Of a DNA stretch of 33,610 nucleotides, positions 22,701 to 31,071 are shown one piece after another (within the stretch, counting starts at the first letter, position 1; each line of letters starts with the position of its first letter). The notes beneath the pieces are model-generated. The model was not told where the DNA came from. It ran no database searches and saw only the letters and a program-made list of their open reading frames with translations. This DNA comes from Hyphomonadaceae bacterium (GTDB taxonomy: Bacteria > Pseudomonadota > Alphaproteobacteria > Rhizobiales > Hyphomicrobiaceae), in the NCBI GenBank assembly GCA_019747815.1, contig JAIEQJ010000098.1:1-33610 (forward strand). Reading direction: 5' to 3'. The position numbers and the translations under genes were made by a program.

Positions 22701-23398
22701 GCGAGCCCCCCGAGCAGCCGGCGCTTCAGGCCGGCATCGGTCGCCAGCGCCGCGGCCTCGCCCGACCATGCGACCTGGCCATGCAAGAGCACCACCACCC
22801 GATCGGCGACACCGAGCGCCACATCCGCATTCTGCTCCACCACGATCGAGGCGATCCCAGCGGCCTTGAGGCGCCGGATCACACCAAGCACGTCATCGAC
22901 GATCTTGGGGGCTAGGCCCTGGCTCGGCTCGTCGAACAACATCAGGCCAGGCGAGCCGAGCAGCGCGCGAGCGATGGCGACCATCTGCATCTCCCCGCCG
23001 GACAACGTCTCGGCCTCGCGTGACATCAAATACTTGAGCGGGCTGAAGATGTCGATCACCTCCGTCATCGACCACGCGCGGAAGGCGGTGCGCTTTTCCC
23101 CAAGGGACAGATTCTTGGCGACCGTCAGCGTCGGACAAAGCCTGCGGTCGTCGGGCACCCAGCCGATGCCCGCGCGCGCGATCTCATGCGTTGCACGCGT
23201 CACGATGGAACGGCCCTCAAAGCGGATGTCGCCGCGGCGCGGGCGCGTTAGCCCGAGGATCGAGCGCAGCACCGTGGTCTTGCCCGCGCCATTGGCACCG
23301 AGCAGGGCGAGCACCTGGCCTGCCTGAACAGATAGCGACACGCCGAACAGCGTCTGTGTCTCGCCGTAGAACGTATCGATGGCGGTAACATCCAGCAT
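22697..23398 (-). CDS. livF: Branched-chain amino-acid-type ABC ATPase LivF
   Basis: A 233-residue ATPase starting at ATG 23398, which overlaps the LivG stop by the ATGA arrangement; the longer frame upstream reads in the wrong frame of livG. Walker A GANGAGKTT (34-42), IGWVPDDRRLCPTLTVAKNL as the LivF Q-loop/PDDRRLCP motif, signature LSGGEMQMVAIARAL, Walker B LMLFDEPSQGLAP and switch EQNADVAL are all canonical. It pairs with LivG to power LivHM. The real substrate is probably an amide or carboxylate linked to the local catabolic genes; leucine uptake is not implied by the name. Confidence 0.93.
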   Translation of the reverse strand: MLDVTAIDTFYGETQTLFGVSLSVQAGQVLALLGANGAGKTTVLRSILGLTRPRRGDIRFEGRSIVTRATHEIARAGIGWVPDDRRLCPTLTVAKNLSLGEKRTAFRAWSMTEVIDIFSPLKYLMSREAETLSGGEMQMVAIARALLGSPGLMLFDEPSQGLAPKIVDDVLGVIRRLKAAGIASIVVEQNADVALGVADRVVVLLHGQVAWSGEAAALATDAGLKRRLLGGLA

Positions 23399-24141
23399 CA
23401 ATTGAGCCGCCCCAGGTTGGAAGCCCCGACCCACGGATTGGCCTTGAGCTCGGCCGGCGTTCCGCGCGCGATCACCTGCCCCCAATGGATGACCGAAATC
23501 TCGTCCGCAAGCGAGAACAGGAATTCCATGTCGTGCTCAATGATGACGATGGTAAGGGTGCCTTTCAGTTTGCGCACGAGATCGGCGAGACGCGCCCGTC
23601 CGTCACTGCCGAGACCGGCGGTCGGCTCGTCGAGAAAGAGCAGCTTGGGCTTGCAGGCCAGCGCAACACCGATCTCCAGAGCGCGGCGCGCACCGTAAGG
23701 CAAGGCTTTGGCTGGATCGTCGGCTCGGCCTGCAAGACCTGCACTCTCCAGGATCTGCTGCACGTCCCAGGTCAGGGCTGGGTCGGCGTAGGCCTGTCCA
23801 ATGGGGTCGTAGCCCCGTGCCCGCGTCGCAGGCAAAGCGACGGCGATATTCTCGAACACCGAGAACTCGTCGAACAGGGTCATGAGCTGGAACGAGCGCG
23901 CGACACCAAGGCGCGCGATCTCCTGCGGCGGCCGGCCGGTGATGTCATGCCCTTCCAGCAGGACACGGCCGCGATTGGGCTTGTAGCGTCCGGTCAGCAC
24001 ATTGAAGCAGGTGGTCTTGCCGGCACCGTTGGGGCCCATGATCCCCGACAGCTTGCCGGCCTTGAACGCGAGGGAAACGTTCTCCAGCACTACCCGATCG
24101 CCAAAACGCAGGTGCAGCTCTCTGGCTTCGAACAGCGCCAT
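23398..24141 (-). CDS. livG: Branched-chain amino-acid-type ABC ATPase LivG
   Basis: A 247-residue ATPase. The ATG at 24141 has AGGAGAGG upstream and lies 2 nt after the LivM stop. Walker A GPNGAGKTT (36-44), Q-loop ARSFQLMTLF typical of LivG, signature in the LivG form LPYGARRALEIGVALA (usually LSYGQQR), Walker B LLFLDEPTAGLG, switch IIEHDMEF. The Y-G-A signature departs modestly from the common S-Y-G-x pattern. It overlaps livF by four bases. Confidence 0.93.
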   Translation of the reverse strand: MALFEARELHLRFGDRVVLENVSLAFKAGKLSGIMGPNGAGKTTCFNVLTGRYKPNRGRVLLEGHDITGRPPQEIARLGVARSFQLMTLFDEFSVFENIAVALPATRARGYDPIGQAYADPALTWDVQQILESAGLAGRADDPAKALPYGARRALEIGVALACKPKLLFLDEPTAGLGSDGRARLADLVRKLKGTLTIVIIEHDMEFLFSLADEISVIHWGQVIARGTPAELKANPWVGASNLGRLN

Positions 24142-24143
24142 GG

Positions 24144-25157
24144 CTACCTCTCCTGCGGTTGCGGGTTGGAGACAGGCGCTGAGGTCGTCTTGTGCTTGCG
24201 CGTGGCCAAGCCTGCAAATATGCCCGCGATGCCCTCCGGCTTGAACAGCACGAGCGCGACGAAGAACAGGCCGAACCACAGCATCCAACCCGTCGTCAGC
24301 GCCCCGATCATGTCCCGCGCGAGAAAGAAGGCGACGGCGCCGACCACGGGTCCCCAGAACGAGACCAGCCCGCCGCCCACCAGCGTCATCATCACGACAT
24401 AGCCCGAATAATGCAGGCTCATGACGTCAGGGAAGGCTGACGTCTGCGCCATGGAGAATAACCCGCCAGCGAGCCCCGAGAGCGCGGCTGAGATGATCAG
24501 CACCGCCGCCTTGTAGCGCCACACGTCGTAGCCGACGAACCTCGCGCGCGTCTCATTCTGCTTGATCGCCTTGACAATGCGACCGAATGGGGAATGCACC
24601 AAGCGCCACAGCAGCAGCGACACGCCAACGAAGACCGCCAGTACAAAATAGTAGAGGGCGGTGTTGTCCCTGAGATCGAACGTGACAATGCCCAGGGCAA
24701 CCGGCAGCCGCTCGATCTTGAGAAGGCCGTCCTCGCCGCCGGTGATGCTGTGCGCCTTGATGGCGATGAACCAGAACACCTGCCCGAAGGCGATGGTCAT
24801 CAGTGCGTAATAGATACCGCGCCGGTGCGAGATGAAGAGCGCAACGAGCGTGCCGCCAAGGCCCGCGGCCAGCACGGCCACCGCCAGGCCAACCCAGAGG
24901 CTCGCTGCCAAATTGAATTGCGCCAGACCGAACGCATAGGCGCCGATGCCAAAAAACGCGCCATGTCCGAACGAGGGTAGGCCCGCATGGCCCAGCACGA
25001 GGTTGTAGGCGAGCGCATAGATGGCAAAAATGAGGATCTCTACCCCAAGATACTGGTAGAGCCCGACGCGCTCGATCCACATCGGCACGGTCGCAAACAA
25101 CAGCCAGCTCACCAGCATAGCCGGGGTGAAGGTGGGCACGAGCCGGCCGGGGGCCAT
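24144..25157 (-). CDS. livM: Branched-chain amino-acid-type ABC permease LivM
   Basis: A 337-residue inner-membrane permease. The ATG at 25157 has GGAGG 6 nt upstream and starts one base after the LivH stop region; the extension to 25214 runs inside livH. Family motifs: YALAYNLVLGHAGLPSFGHG AFFGIGAY, and the cytoplasmic coupling loop SPFGRIVKAIKQNETRARFVGYDV, then GLAGGLFSM. Nine to ten transmembrane segments and a short polar C-terminal tail with KHKTTSAPVSNPQPQER. Confidence 0.93.
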   Translation of the reverse strand: MAPGRLVPTFTPAMLVSWLLFATVPMWIERVGLYQYLGVEILIFAIYALAYNLVLGHAGLPSFGHGAFFGIGAYAFGLAQFNLAASLWVGLAVAVLAAGLGGTLVALFISHRRGIYYALMTIAFGQVFWFIAIKAHSITGGEDGLLKIERLPVALGIVTFDLRDNTALYYFVLAVFVGVSLLLWRLVHSPFGRIVKAIKQNETRARFVGYDVWRYKAAVLIISAALSGLAGGLFSMAQTSAFPDVMSLHYSGYVVMMTLVGGGLVSFWGPVVGAVAFFLARDMIGALTTGWMLWFGLFFVALVLFKPEGIAGIFAGLATRKHKTTSAPVSNPQPQER

Positions 25158-25158
25158 C

Positions 25159-26088
25159 TCAAACCTCCAGGACGCTCTTCTTGCCGAAGAGCCCGCGCGC
25201 GCGGAGCGTGACAACGGCGATCAACAGCAGATACATCGAGAGCATCGACCACTCGGAGGCATAGGCACCGGACAAGCCGACCACCATGCCCACCAGCAGC
25301 CCGCCGATGGCGGCGCCCCAGAAGCTGCCGACACCACCGAGCACGATGATCAGAAATGCCGGCACCACTGCGTCCACGCCCATGTGCGGACGGATGCCCC
25401 ATAGCGGGGCCAGCACCACGCCCGCAAACGCCGCCAGCATGGTGCCGAGCACGAACACCCAGACCCTGAGCCGCGTCAGGTCGATGCCCAGCGCCTGCAC
25501 GATCTCACTGTCGTGCGCGCCGGCCTTGACCATGGCGCCGAACCGCGTGCGCTCCACGATCGCCCACACGCCGGCCATGGCCACGATCGCCAGCGCTGCT
25601 GCCCAAAAGCGGTAGGTCGACCAGATCAGGTCGAGCATGATGAAGCCGCCCGACATCTCGCGCGGCACCGGCAGTATGTAGTCGCGCGTGCCCCACACCA
25701 TGCGGATCAGCTCTTCCAGTACCATGGCGACGCCGAAGGTGAGCAGCAGGCCGTAGAGGGGGTCGCGCCCGTAGGTCCGGCGCATCAAGCGTTCCAGCAC
25801 CAAGCCGAACGGCGCGACCAGGATGGGTGCCAGCACGACGGCCGCCGCGAAGCGCCAACCGAGCGGCACGGCGGCCCACATCCCCAGAACGTCTGGCGGC
25901 AGCGGCAGTCGCGGCGCGCAGATCGCGTAGGCGAAGTAGGCGCCGAGCGCAAACAGCGAGCCGTGCGCCAGGTTGATCTGCTCCATCAGCCCCAGGATCA
26001 ACATGAAGCCAAGGGCGATCAGCGCGAAGAGCAAGCCGAGCGTGATGCCGTTCACGAGATGCGGGAGCAGGTTGAGAAGGGTACCCAT
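25159..26088 (-). CDS. livH: Branched-chain amino-acid-type ABC permease LivH
   Basis: A 309-residue permease beginning MGTLLNLLPHLVNGITLGLL. LivH marks: LFALIALGFMLILGLMEQINLAHG near 20-43, the coupling region ERTRFGAMVKAGAHDSEIVQALGI, and GGVGSFWGAAIGGLLVG near 255-275. AAAGAAGA precedes the ATG. It is the second gene after the binding protein (68-nt gap) and is followed by livM with a one-base gap. Confidence 0.93.
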   Translation of the reverse strand: MGTLLNLLPHLVNGITLGLLFALIALGFMLILGLMEQINLAHGSLFALGAYFAYAICAPRLPLPPDVLGMWAAVPLGWRFAAAVVLAPILVAPFGLVLERLMRRTYGRDPLYGLLLTFGVAMVLEELIRMVWGTRDYILPVPREMSGGFIMLDLIWSTYRFWAAALAIVAMAGVWAIVERTRFGAMVKAGAHDSEIVQALGIDLTRLRVWVFVLGTMLAAFAGVVLAPLWGIRPHMGVDAVVPAFLIIVLGGVGSFWGAAIGGLLVGMVVGLSGAYASEWSMLSMYLLLIAVVTLRARGLFGKKSVLEV

Positions 26089-26156
26089 TCTTCTTTGCTG
26101 TTCTGGATGCCGGGGACATGCCCCGGCATACCCGACCTCGCCTTGGGATCACTGCA

Positions 26157-27464
26157 CTAGATCTCGTAGCTCGGGACCTCCGCATCTGGCTTTAGCTTGC
26201 ATTTGCCAGGCGCGGCGTCATCGAGCGCGCTCTCGGGCTTTGTCCAGCTGATGATTTCGTACAAGTCCGTCTTGTCCACCGGCTTGGCATTGCGGCGGGC
26301 CAGATAGATGGTCTGCTGCACCTGATGCGTCGCCGGATCGATGTAGGCATCGAAGTGCTGCATGCGATCGGCAGCCGTCATCTTGTGCCCCTCCAGCGCC
26401 TTGATCACCTTGAGGTTGTTGGTGGAGCCGGCCCGCACGATCGCCCGCAGCAACTCCCGAGTTGCCATGTAGCCGTTGTAGGACACGTTGCCCGGCACCG
26501 GAATCGGCGATTGCGGATAGGCCGTCTGCCAGCGCTTCACGAACTCGGCGATGCCCGGCAGCGGCAGGAGGTGGTACCAGGTTGTGCCGAACACGCCGAA
26601 TAACGTCTCGGGCGCGCCCCAGATGTCCGGCCAGTCTTGTTGGTTGTTGATCCAGGCGGCTTTGTCCTCAAGCCTGAGGTCGCTCACCTGCTGGCGCAGC
26701 GCCTTGATATCGTCGCCGCCGACGGCAGTCGCGATCACGTCCGGCTTGATCTGCTGCACTTTGAGCAGATACGAGGTGAAATCGCGCGTGTTCTGCGGAA
26801 TGAGCAGGTTGTCGATGATCTGACCCCCGGCTTTCTCCACCTGTGCCTTGGTCGCCGCCGACGTGGTGTGACCCCACACGTAGTCGTTGGTAAGCAGCAG
26901 CCACCGCTTGCCGATCTTCTCCAGTGCGTTCTGCACGGCAGCTTTGGAAAAGTTGGTGCCGTTGCCGTCCCACACGAACTTCACACGCGAGCAATTCTCG
27001 CCCGCCTCGCTCGGCGCGGAAGAATTGGTGTTGAAATAGATGGTGCCGTACTTGGCGGCCACCTGCGTGATCGCGTTGGCGACGCCGGAATGCACCGCGC
27101 CCAGGAGAAAGCCGCATTGCTCCTGGGCAATGAATCGTTCGGCGATGCGCGTGCCTGTCGCCGGGTTGGTCTCGGTATCTGCTGTAGTCCATTCGATCTT
27201 GCGCCCGAGCACACCGCCCTTGACGTTGAACTCGTCGATAGCCAGCCGCATACCGCGCAGGTCGTCTTGGCCACTGTTGCCATACTGGCCGCTGGCATCG
27301 CAGGTGAGGCCGAGCTTGATCGGCTTGGCACCTTGCGCCCACACACGGTTGTGCCGCCAGGGCCCGAAGAACGTTGCCGTACCACTGGCTGCGGCCGCCA
27401 TCAGGCTGCCCTTCATGATCGTACGGCGAGAGAGAGACGTCGCGGAATTGCGGGATTTCCTCAT
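26157..27464 (-). CDS. Periplasmic substrate-binding protein, LivK/amide-binding type
   Basis: A 435-residue exported protein. The ATG at 27464 follows a strong GGAGGAAGCG site; the frame to 27581 is upstream noise. The leader has a Tat-type motif (SLSRRTIMKGSL) and hydrophobic core, with cleavage probably after VWAQ near residue 45. The mature part is a Peripla_BP_6 fold: IKLGLTCDASGQYGNSGQDD, LRGMRLAIDEFNVKGGVLGR, FIAQEQCGFLLGAVHSGVAN. Tat leaders are common for this family in alphaproteobacteria. First gene of the livKHMGF-plus-ATPase operon, divergent from the RpiR regulator. Ligand unknown. Confidence 0.9.
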   Translation of the reverse strand: MRKSRNSATSLSRRTIMKGSLMAAAASGTATFFGPWRHNRVWAQGAKPIKLGLTCDASGQYGNSGQDDLRGMRLAIDEFNVKGGVLGRKIEWTTADTETNPATGTRIAERFIAQEQCGFLLGAVHSGVANAITQVAAKYGTIYFNTNSSAPSEAGENCSRVKFVWDGNGTNFSKAAVQNALEKIGKRWLLLTNDYVWGHTTSAATKAQVEKAGGQIIDNLLIPQNTRDFTSYLLKVQQIKPDVIATAVGGDDIKALRQQVSDLRLEDKAAWINNQQDWPDIWGAPETLFGVFGTTWYHLLPLPGIAEFVKRWQTAYPQSPIPVPGNVSYNGYMATRELLRAIVRAGSTNNLKVIKALEGHKMTAADRMQHFDAYIDPATHQVQQTIYLARRNAKPVDKTDLYEIISWTKPESALDDAAPGKCKLKPDAEVPSYEI

Positions 27465-27525
27465 CGCTTCCTCCTCCAGCAGTCCGTCTTCCGCCCATTT
27501 GACGGCGGGGCGGTCTTGCGTGATA

Positions 27526-27538
27526 GAATAAACATTCC
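27526..27538. promoter_or_regulatory. Small palindrome in the divergent livK-like/rpiR promoter region
   Basis: GAAT-AAAC-ATTC at 27526-27537 is a short inverted repeat in a 97-bp AT-richer divergent region, 24 nt before the RpiR ATG. It is the best operator candidate seen here; arms are only four bases, so evidence is weak. Confidence 0.3.
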
Positions 27539-27561
27539 AAATTACTTGTGAAGTGAAATAA

Positions 27562-28416
27562 ATGAATCGAATACAGACCACACGAGTCGAGGCGCGTCAG
27601 CATGAGCCCTACGAAGCCCTACGTGCCGAAATTGCGCGTCAGCATTCGCGCTTTTCCGACCGGCTCAAGGTCATCGCCGAATTCGCGCTGGATCACCCGA
27701 CCGACATGGCACTCGGCACCGTGGCTGAGGTCGCCCAGCGCGCGAAGGTGCAGCCGTCAGCCATCGTGCGCTTTGCGCGGGCGCTGGGCTACGCAGGCTT
27801 CACGGAGCTCCAGCAGGTGTTCCGCTCGCGCCTCGTGGCTAGCGTCGCGCCCAGCTACAAGGAGCGCATCGCAGGGCTGCGCCGCGACGGCGATTTCCGC
27901 AACACCAAGACGCCGCGCGCGGTGCTGGCCCGCTTCGCATCGGAGGGCACCGTCTCACTCGAAATGCTGCAGGAGGGCGTGTCTGAGAAAGACCTTGGGC
28001 GCGCCATCGCCATCCTCGGCGCCGCCCACACCATCTATGTGCTGGGCCTCGGCGGCTCGTTTCCCGTTGCGACACATCTCACCTACGTGCTGCGCAAGCT
28101 CGGCCGCCGCGTCGTCCTGCTCGATGGGCTCGGCAGCGCGCTCGGGGAGCAGGCGAACTCGGCGACACCGCAGGACGCGCTGATCGCCATCAGCTTCAAG
28201 TCCTACAATCCGGATACGAAGCGGCTGTTTCCCGAGCTGGTAGCGCGCAAGGTGCCCGCGGTCGTGATCACCGACAGCCTGCTGAGCCCGCTCGTCGAGG
28301 GCGCCAAGGTCGTATTCGAAATTCCCGACATGCCGGAGGCCGCACTGCGCACGATGGTCGCGCCCATGTGTCTTGCGCAAAGCATTGCGGTCGGCCTGAC
28401 CCTGACGCACGATTGA
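27562..28416 (+). CDS. MurR/RpiR-family transcriptional regulator
   Basis: A 284-residue regulator. The N-terminal HTH_6 domain (about 20-95) has FSDRLKVIAEFALDHPTDMA, then TVAEVAQRAKVQPSAIVRFA and LGYAGFTELQQVFRSRL. The SIS sugar-isomerase-like effector domain (about 125-275) has IYVLGLGGSFPVATHLTYVL and DALIAISFKSYNPDTKRLFPE. RpiR proteins usually sense sugar phosphates or small metabolites. It diverges from the Liv-type operon and is followed 33 nt later by an SDR gene with a strong ribosome site, so it probably controls both. Confidence 0.93.
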   Translation: MNRIQTTRVEARQHEPYEALRAEIARQHSRFSDRLKVIAEFALDHPTDMALGTVAEVAQRAKVQPSAIVRFARALGYAGFTELQQVFRSRLVASVAPSYKERIAGLRRDGDFRNTKTPRAVLARFASEGTVSLEMLQEGVSEKDLGRAIAILGAAHTIYVLGLGGSFPVATHLTYVLRKLGRRVVLLDGLGSALGEQANSATPQDALIAISFKSYNPDTKRLFPELVARKVPAVVITDSLLSPLVEGAKVVFEIPDMPEAALRTMVAPMCLAQSIAVGLTLTHD

Positions 28417-28449
28417 TCATCCGTACGCCGCAAAGGAGGATGCCCTGCA

Positions 28450-29262
28450 ATGCCCGATCGCATTCTCGAAGGCCAGGTTGCGCTCGTGACCGGCGCGGGC
28501 CGCGGACTGGGACGCGCGTTCGCAGAGCGTCTGGCCGCACTCGGCTGCCACATCGCCGTGCACGGCATGCGTGAGCATGGCCCGTCGGAGTATGGCGGCA
28601 CGCAGACGCTGACCGAGGTCGCGCGCGCCATTGCCGAGACGCATGGTGTCCGGACCACGAAGATCCTCGCCGACCTGACCCAGATCGACAACATCGAGCG
28701 CACCGTACGCACTGCAACGGCCGAGCTCGGCACCATTGACATTCTCGTTCACAACGCTGGCGGCGACATCGCGGCCCAGGGCGGCAAGCCCATCCCCAAC
28801 GATGCCGTCCGTATCAAGCCCGAGGACGTGCGCGCCGTGATCGATCGCAACCTGATGAGCACCATCTTCGTGTGCCAGCAAGTCGCACTACGCATGATGG
28901 AGCGCCGGCGCGGACGCATCATCACCATCGGCTCGGTCGCCGCCTTCAAGGGACGCACCAACGGCTCCATCTATGCCACTGCCAAAGCCGGTGCCATGCA
29001 TTTCACCCGCTGCCTTGCGGACCAGATGCGGCCCTACGGCATCACCGTGAACGCCATCGCTCCCGGCGATACGCGCACCGAGCGTTTTCTCGCCACACGC
29101 GTCGTCGATCCGGCACGCTTGGCCGAGGATGGCACGCTCGACCGGATCGCCACTGTCGATGAGGTCGCCCGTGTCGTGGAGTTCTTCGCTGGACCCATGG
29201 GCGCATTCGTCTCGGGCCAGGTGATCCGCATCGACGGCGGTGGCCAAGCGTGGCCGGCCTGA
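28450..29262 (+). CDS. SDR-family oxidoreductase (FabG-like)
   Basis: A 270-residue classical SDR preceded by AAAGGAGG. Cofactor motif TGAGRGLG (about 14-21), VHNAGGD, catalytic Ser in ITIGSVAAFKG, and YATAKAGAMHFTR with the Tyr-Lys pair; the C-terminus is GQVIRIDGGGQAWPA. An insertion with REHGPSEYGGTQTLTEVARA in the cofactor half is longer than in FabG. It sits behind the RpiR gene as a likely two-gene operon, and probably oxidises a hydroxy acid or sugar-type alcohol. It converges with the cyclic-nucleotide-binding gene, 103 bp away; that gap shows no clear terminator. Confidence 0.9.
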   Translation: MPDRILEGQVALVTGAGRGLGRAFAERLAALGCHIAVHGMREHGPSEYGGTQTLTEVARAIAETHGVRTTKILADLTQIDNIERTVRTATAELGTIDILVHNAGGDIAAQGGKPIPNDAVRIKPEDVRAVIDRNLMSTIFVCQQVALRMMERRRGRIITIGSVAAFKGRTNGSIYATAKAGAMHFTRCLADQMRPYGITVNAIAPGDTRTERFLATRVVDPARLAEDGTLDRIATVDEVARVVEFFAGPMGAFVSGQVIRIDGGGQAWPA

Positions 29263-29365
29263 CTTGGTCAGCGAGTCAACGCTTATGCCGGCGGCCTGTC
29301 AGAATCGAGGACACCGGTTCTGGCTTTACCCTAGGCACCGGGCACGAGGTTGTTGGGCCTTCCGA

Positions 29366-29998
29366 TCATGCCGGATGGGCAGCCCGCTGCTGTAGCCGCT
29401 CAATATCCTTGAACAGTCTTTTACTGATCAGCTGCAAGAAGTAGAAGCCAAACGCCGGATTCTGGAAATAGAGTTGCTTGACCTGGTCGTAGCTGATGGT
29501 GAGCAGCTCCCCGTCCTCGATGCATTCGAAGGTGAGGGTCCGTTTGTTGTCCGGGGCAATCAGCCCTATCTCGCCGACGACCTGGCCTGGACCGATCTCC
29601 TGTCCAATCTCGTGCAGGCGGTAGCGTCCCGTCATCGTATAGAACATCACCTCCGACACGTCGCCCTTGTGAAAGAGCACCTCGCCGCGCGTGACCGAGT
29701 GCGTCGACATGAAGGGCTTGAGCCACTCCATGTTGAGGTCGCCTTGCGAGGCGGCTTTCACCTTGTCGATGAGGTGGAGCATTTCACGCAACCGAAAGGC
29801 GTTGAGGGGCAGCAAGATGGTGTGCAGCACCAGCGGCGGATACGCGGCGGCGAGAAGTCCGTAGACGATGAACAAGCAATTCGCACACATCCCCATCAGG
29901 CGCAGCGGGATCATCCGTCTCACGGAATATGTGCCAAACGTGGCCACCGCCGCCAAGTAGCCGAAAATGTCCACCCAATGCATGTCGGTCACTCCCAT
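29366..29998 (-). CDS. Three-TM cyclic-nucleotide-binding protein, Popeye-like architecture
   Basis: A 210-residue membrane protein. Residues about 7-75 form three hydrophobic segments (VDIFGYLAAVATFGTYSV, LMGMCANCLFIVYGLLAAA, LVLHTILLPLNAF). Residues about 93-205 form a cNMP-binding beta-roll: VTRGEVLFHKGDVSEVMFYT, then the phosphate-binding cassette GQVVGEIGLIAPDNKRT with the Glu and Arg expected to hold the cyclic phosphate and ribose. There is no HTH, so it is not a CRP-type regulator. The order of three helices followed by a cNMP domain resembles Popeye-domain proteins. It neighbours FecR and an adenylate cyclase, so it may be a local cAMP sensor. Confidence 0.8.
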   Translation of the reverse strand: MGVTDMHWVDIFGYLAAVATFGTYSVRRMIPLRLMGMCANCLFIVYGLLAAAYPPLVLHTILLPLNAFRLREMLHLIDKVKAASQGDLNMEWLKPFMSTHSVTRGEVLFHKGDVSEVMFYTMTGRYRLHEIGQEIGPGQVVGEIGLIAPDNKRTLTFECIEDGELLTISYDQVKQLYFQNPAFGFYFLQLISKRLFKDIERLQQRAAHPA

Positions 29999-30157
29999 CC
30001 CGCGTGGCGCGGGCTATCGGCTGCAGTCTGTCCCGCCTGCCTCCGCAGAGGGGCGCCCCATGTCGTCAGAGTTTGGTAGATTGAAACTGAAAATACCGGG
30101 CGGGCATTGGCCATGTCGCTCCTGCAATGTCACAAGAGGCTCGACACTGCCCGATTG

Positions 30158-30952
30158 TCAGAATGGGGATAGCTTTTTCAGTGTTCTCTCAAGGTTCTTG
30201 CCGCCTCGCTCGATCACCCTGATCTCATCCGTGATCGCGTGGTATCTCAGCCGTCTCACGGGATCGATCACCAGCCGCCTACCGACGAAGGGAAACGCCT
30301 GCGCGACTCCGACCCCGGGGACTAGGGTTGCCGCCCACTTCATCGGCTGCGAAACGATGCCCTGAAGTGTTGCCTGCACCACGCTCCCGACCTGGCGATG
30401 GGGACGGCAAGCGCCGCCCCGGGCACAGATCTCGACCTCGCCCTGATGCAGGAGGATGAACGCATCACCGCCCGGCCCGATGTAGACGTCAAAGATTGTG
30501 CCTCGGACGCCGATCGTCGCCGAGGGCGTCTCGATCTTGTAGCTTTCGCTGGCGTTCTTGCCCGTGAGGAACCGCAACGTGCCTTTGAGCAATCTAAGGG
30601 CAATCGCCGTCGAGTCGCTGCCGGCTCCCACAGCAAACTCGTCGAGCCGCAGCTCCGCCTGGGGGCCCAGCGCGATCTTCGTGTTGTCGTCGAGCTTCAA
30701 CTCCGCCTGCGCCTGCGGTCCCGTCTGCAGGAGTTCGCTGTGATGAACCCGAAAGCCCGTCTTGAGCTGCCGCTCGTCGGTGCCGAGGCTCCCGATGACC
30801 CGCTTCTTGATGAGCACGGCCGTGCCGACCTCCGGCTTGGCGGCGCCGGCTTCGGCAGCCACGACGGGTGCCGCCGAGAGCAGCGTCAGCAGGCACGCTG
30901 CCCACGCCACATGACGCCCACGGGCGAAACCAGCGGCGCGTGCATCAACCAT
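30158..30952 (-). CDS. FecR-domain periplasmic protein
   Basis: A 264-residue exported protein; ATG 30952 is chosen because GGGGGAG lies upstream, seven codons inside the longest frame. A signal peptide (RHVAWAACLLTLLSAAPVVA) ends near residue 33. The FecR domain spans about 55-190: LKTGFRVHHSELLQTGPQAQ, AELKLDDNTKIALGPQAELR, and YKIETPSATIGVRGTIFDVY, where the ATPSATIGVRGT motif is diagnostic. No sigma/anti-sigma partner is adjacent; this stand-alone FecR type often accompanies CHASE2 adenylate cyclases, here divergent at 31072. It could present a periplasmic signal or bind peptidoglycan. Role inferred. Confidence 0.85.
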   Translation of the reverse strand: MVDARAAGFARGRHVAWAACLLTLLSAAPVVAAEAGAAKPEVGTAVLIKKRVIGSLGTDERQLKTGFRVHHSELLQTGPQAQAELKLDDNTKIALGPQAELRLDEFAVGAGSDSTAIALRLLKGTLRFLTGKNASESYKIETPSATIGVRGTIFDVYIGPGGDAFILLHQGEVEICARGGACRPHRQVGSVVQATLQGIVSQPMKWAATLVPGVGVAQAFPFVGRRLVIDPVRRLRYHAITDEIRVIERGGKNLERTLKKLSPF

Positions 30953-31071
30953 CCTCTCCCCCGATTCTTGCATAGATTGTTTATTATCGGCGACGCTACC
31001 ATGCGGAGATTTGAGCGTACAGATGATCCGGAAGAGCGGGATTTCCGCTGTCTGAAGGGGGGAGGAGGGGC

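Noticed and set aside
29999-30157. Plus-strand frame across the gap before the FecR gene (29967-30365)
   Set aside because: Most of it is antisense to the cNMP-binding and FecR genes; the 159-bp gap itself shows no ribosome site or repeat that supports a gene.
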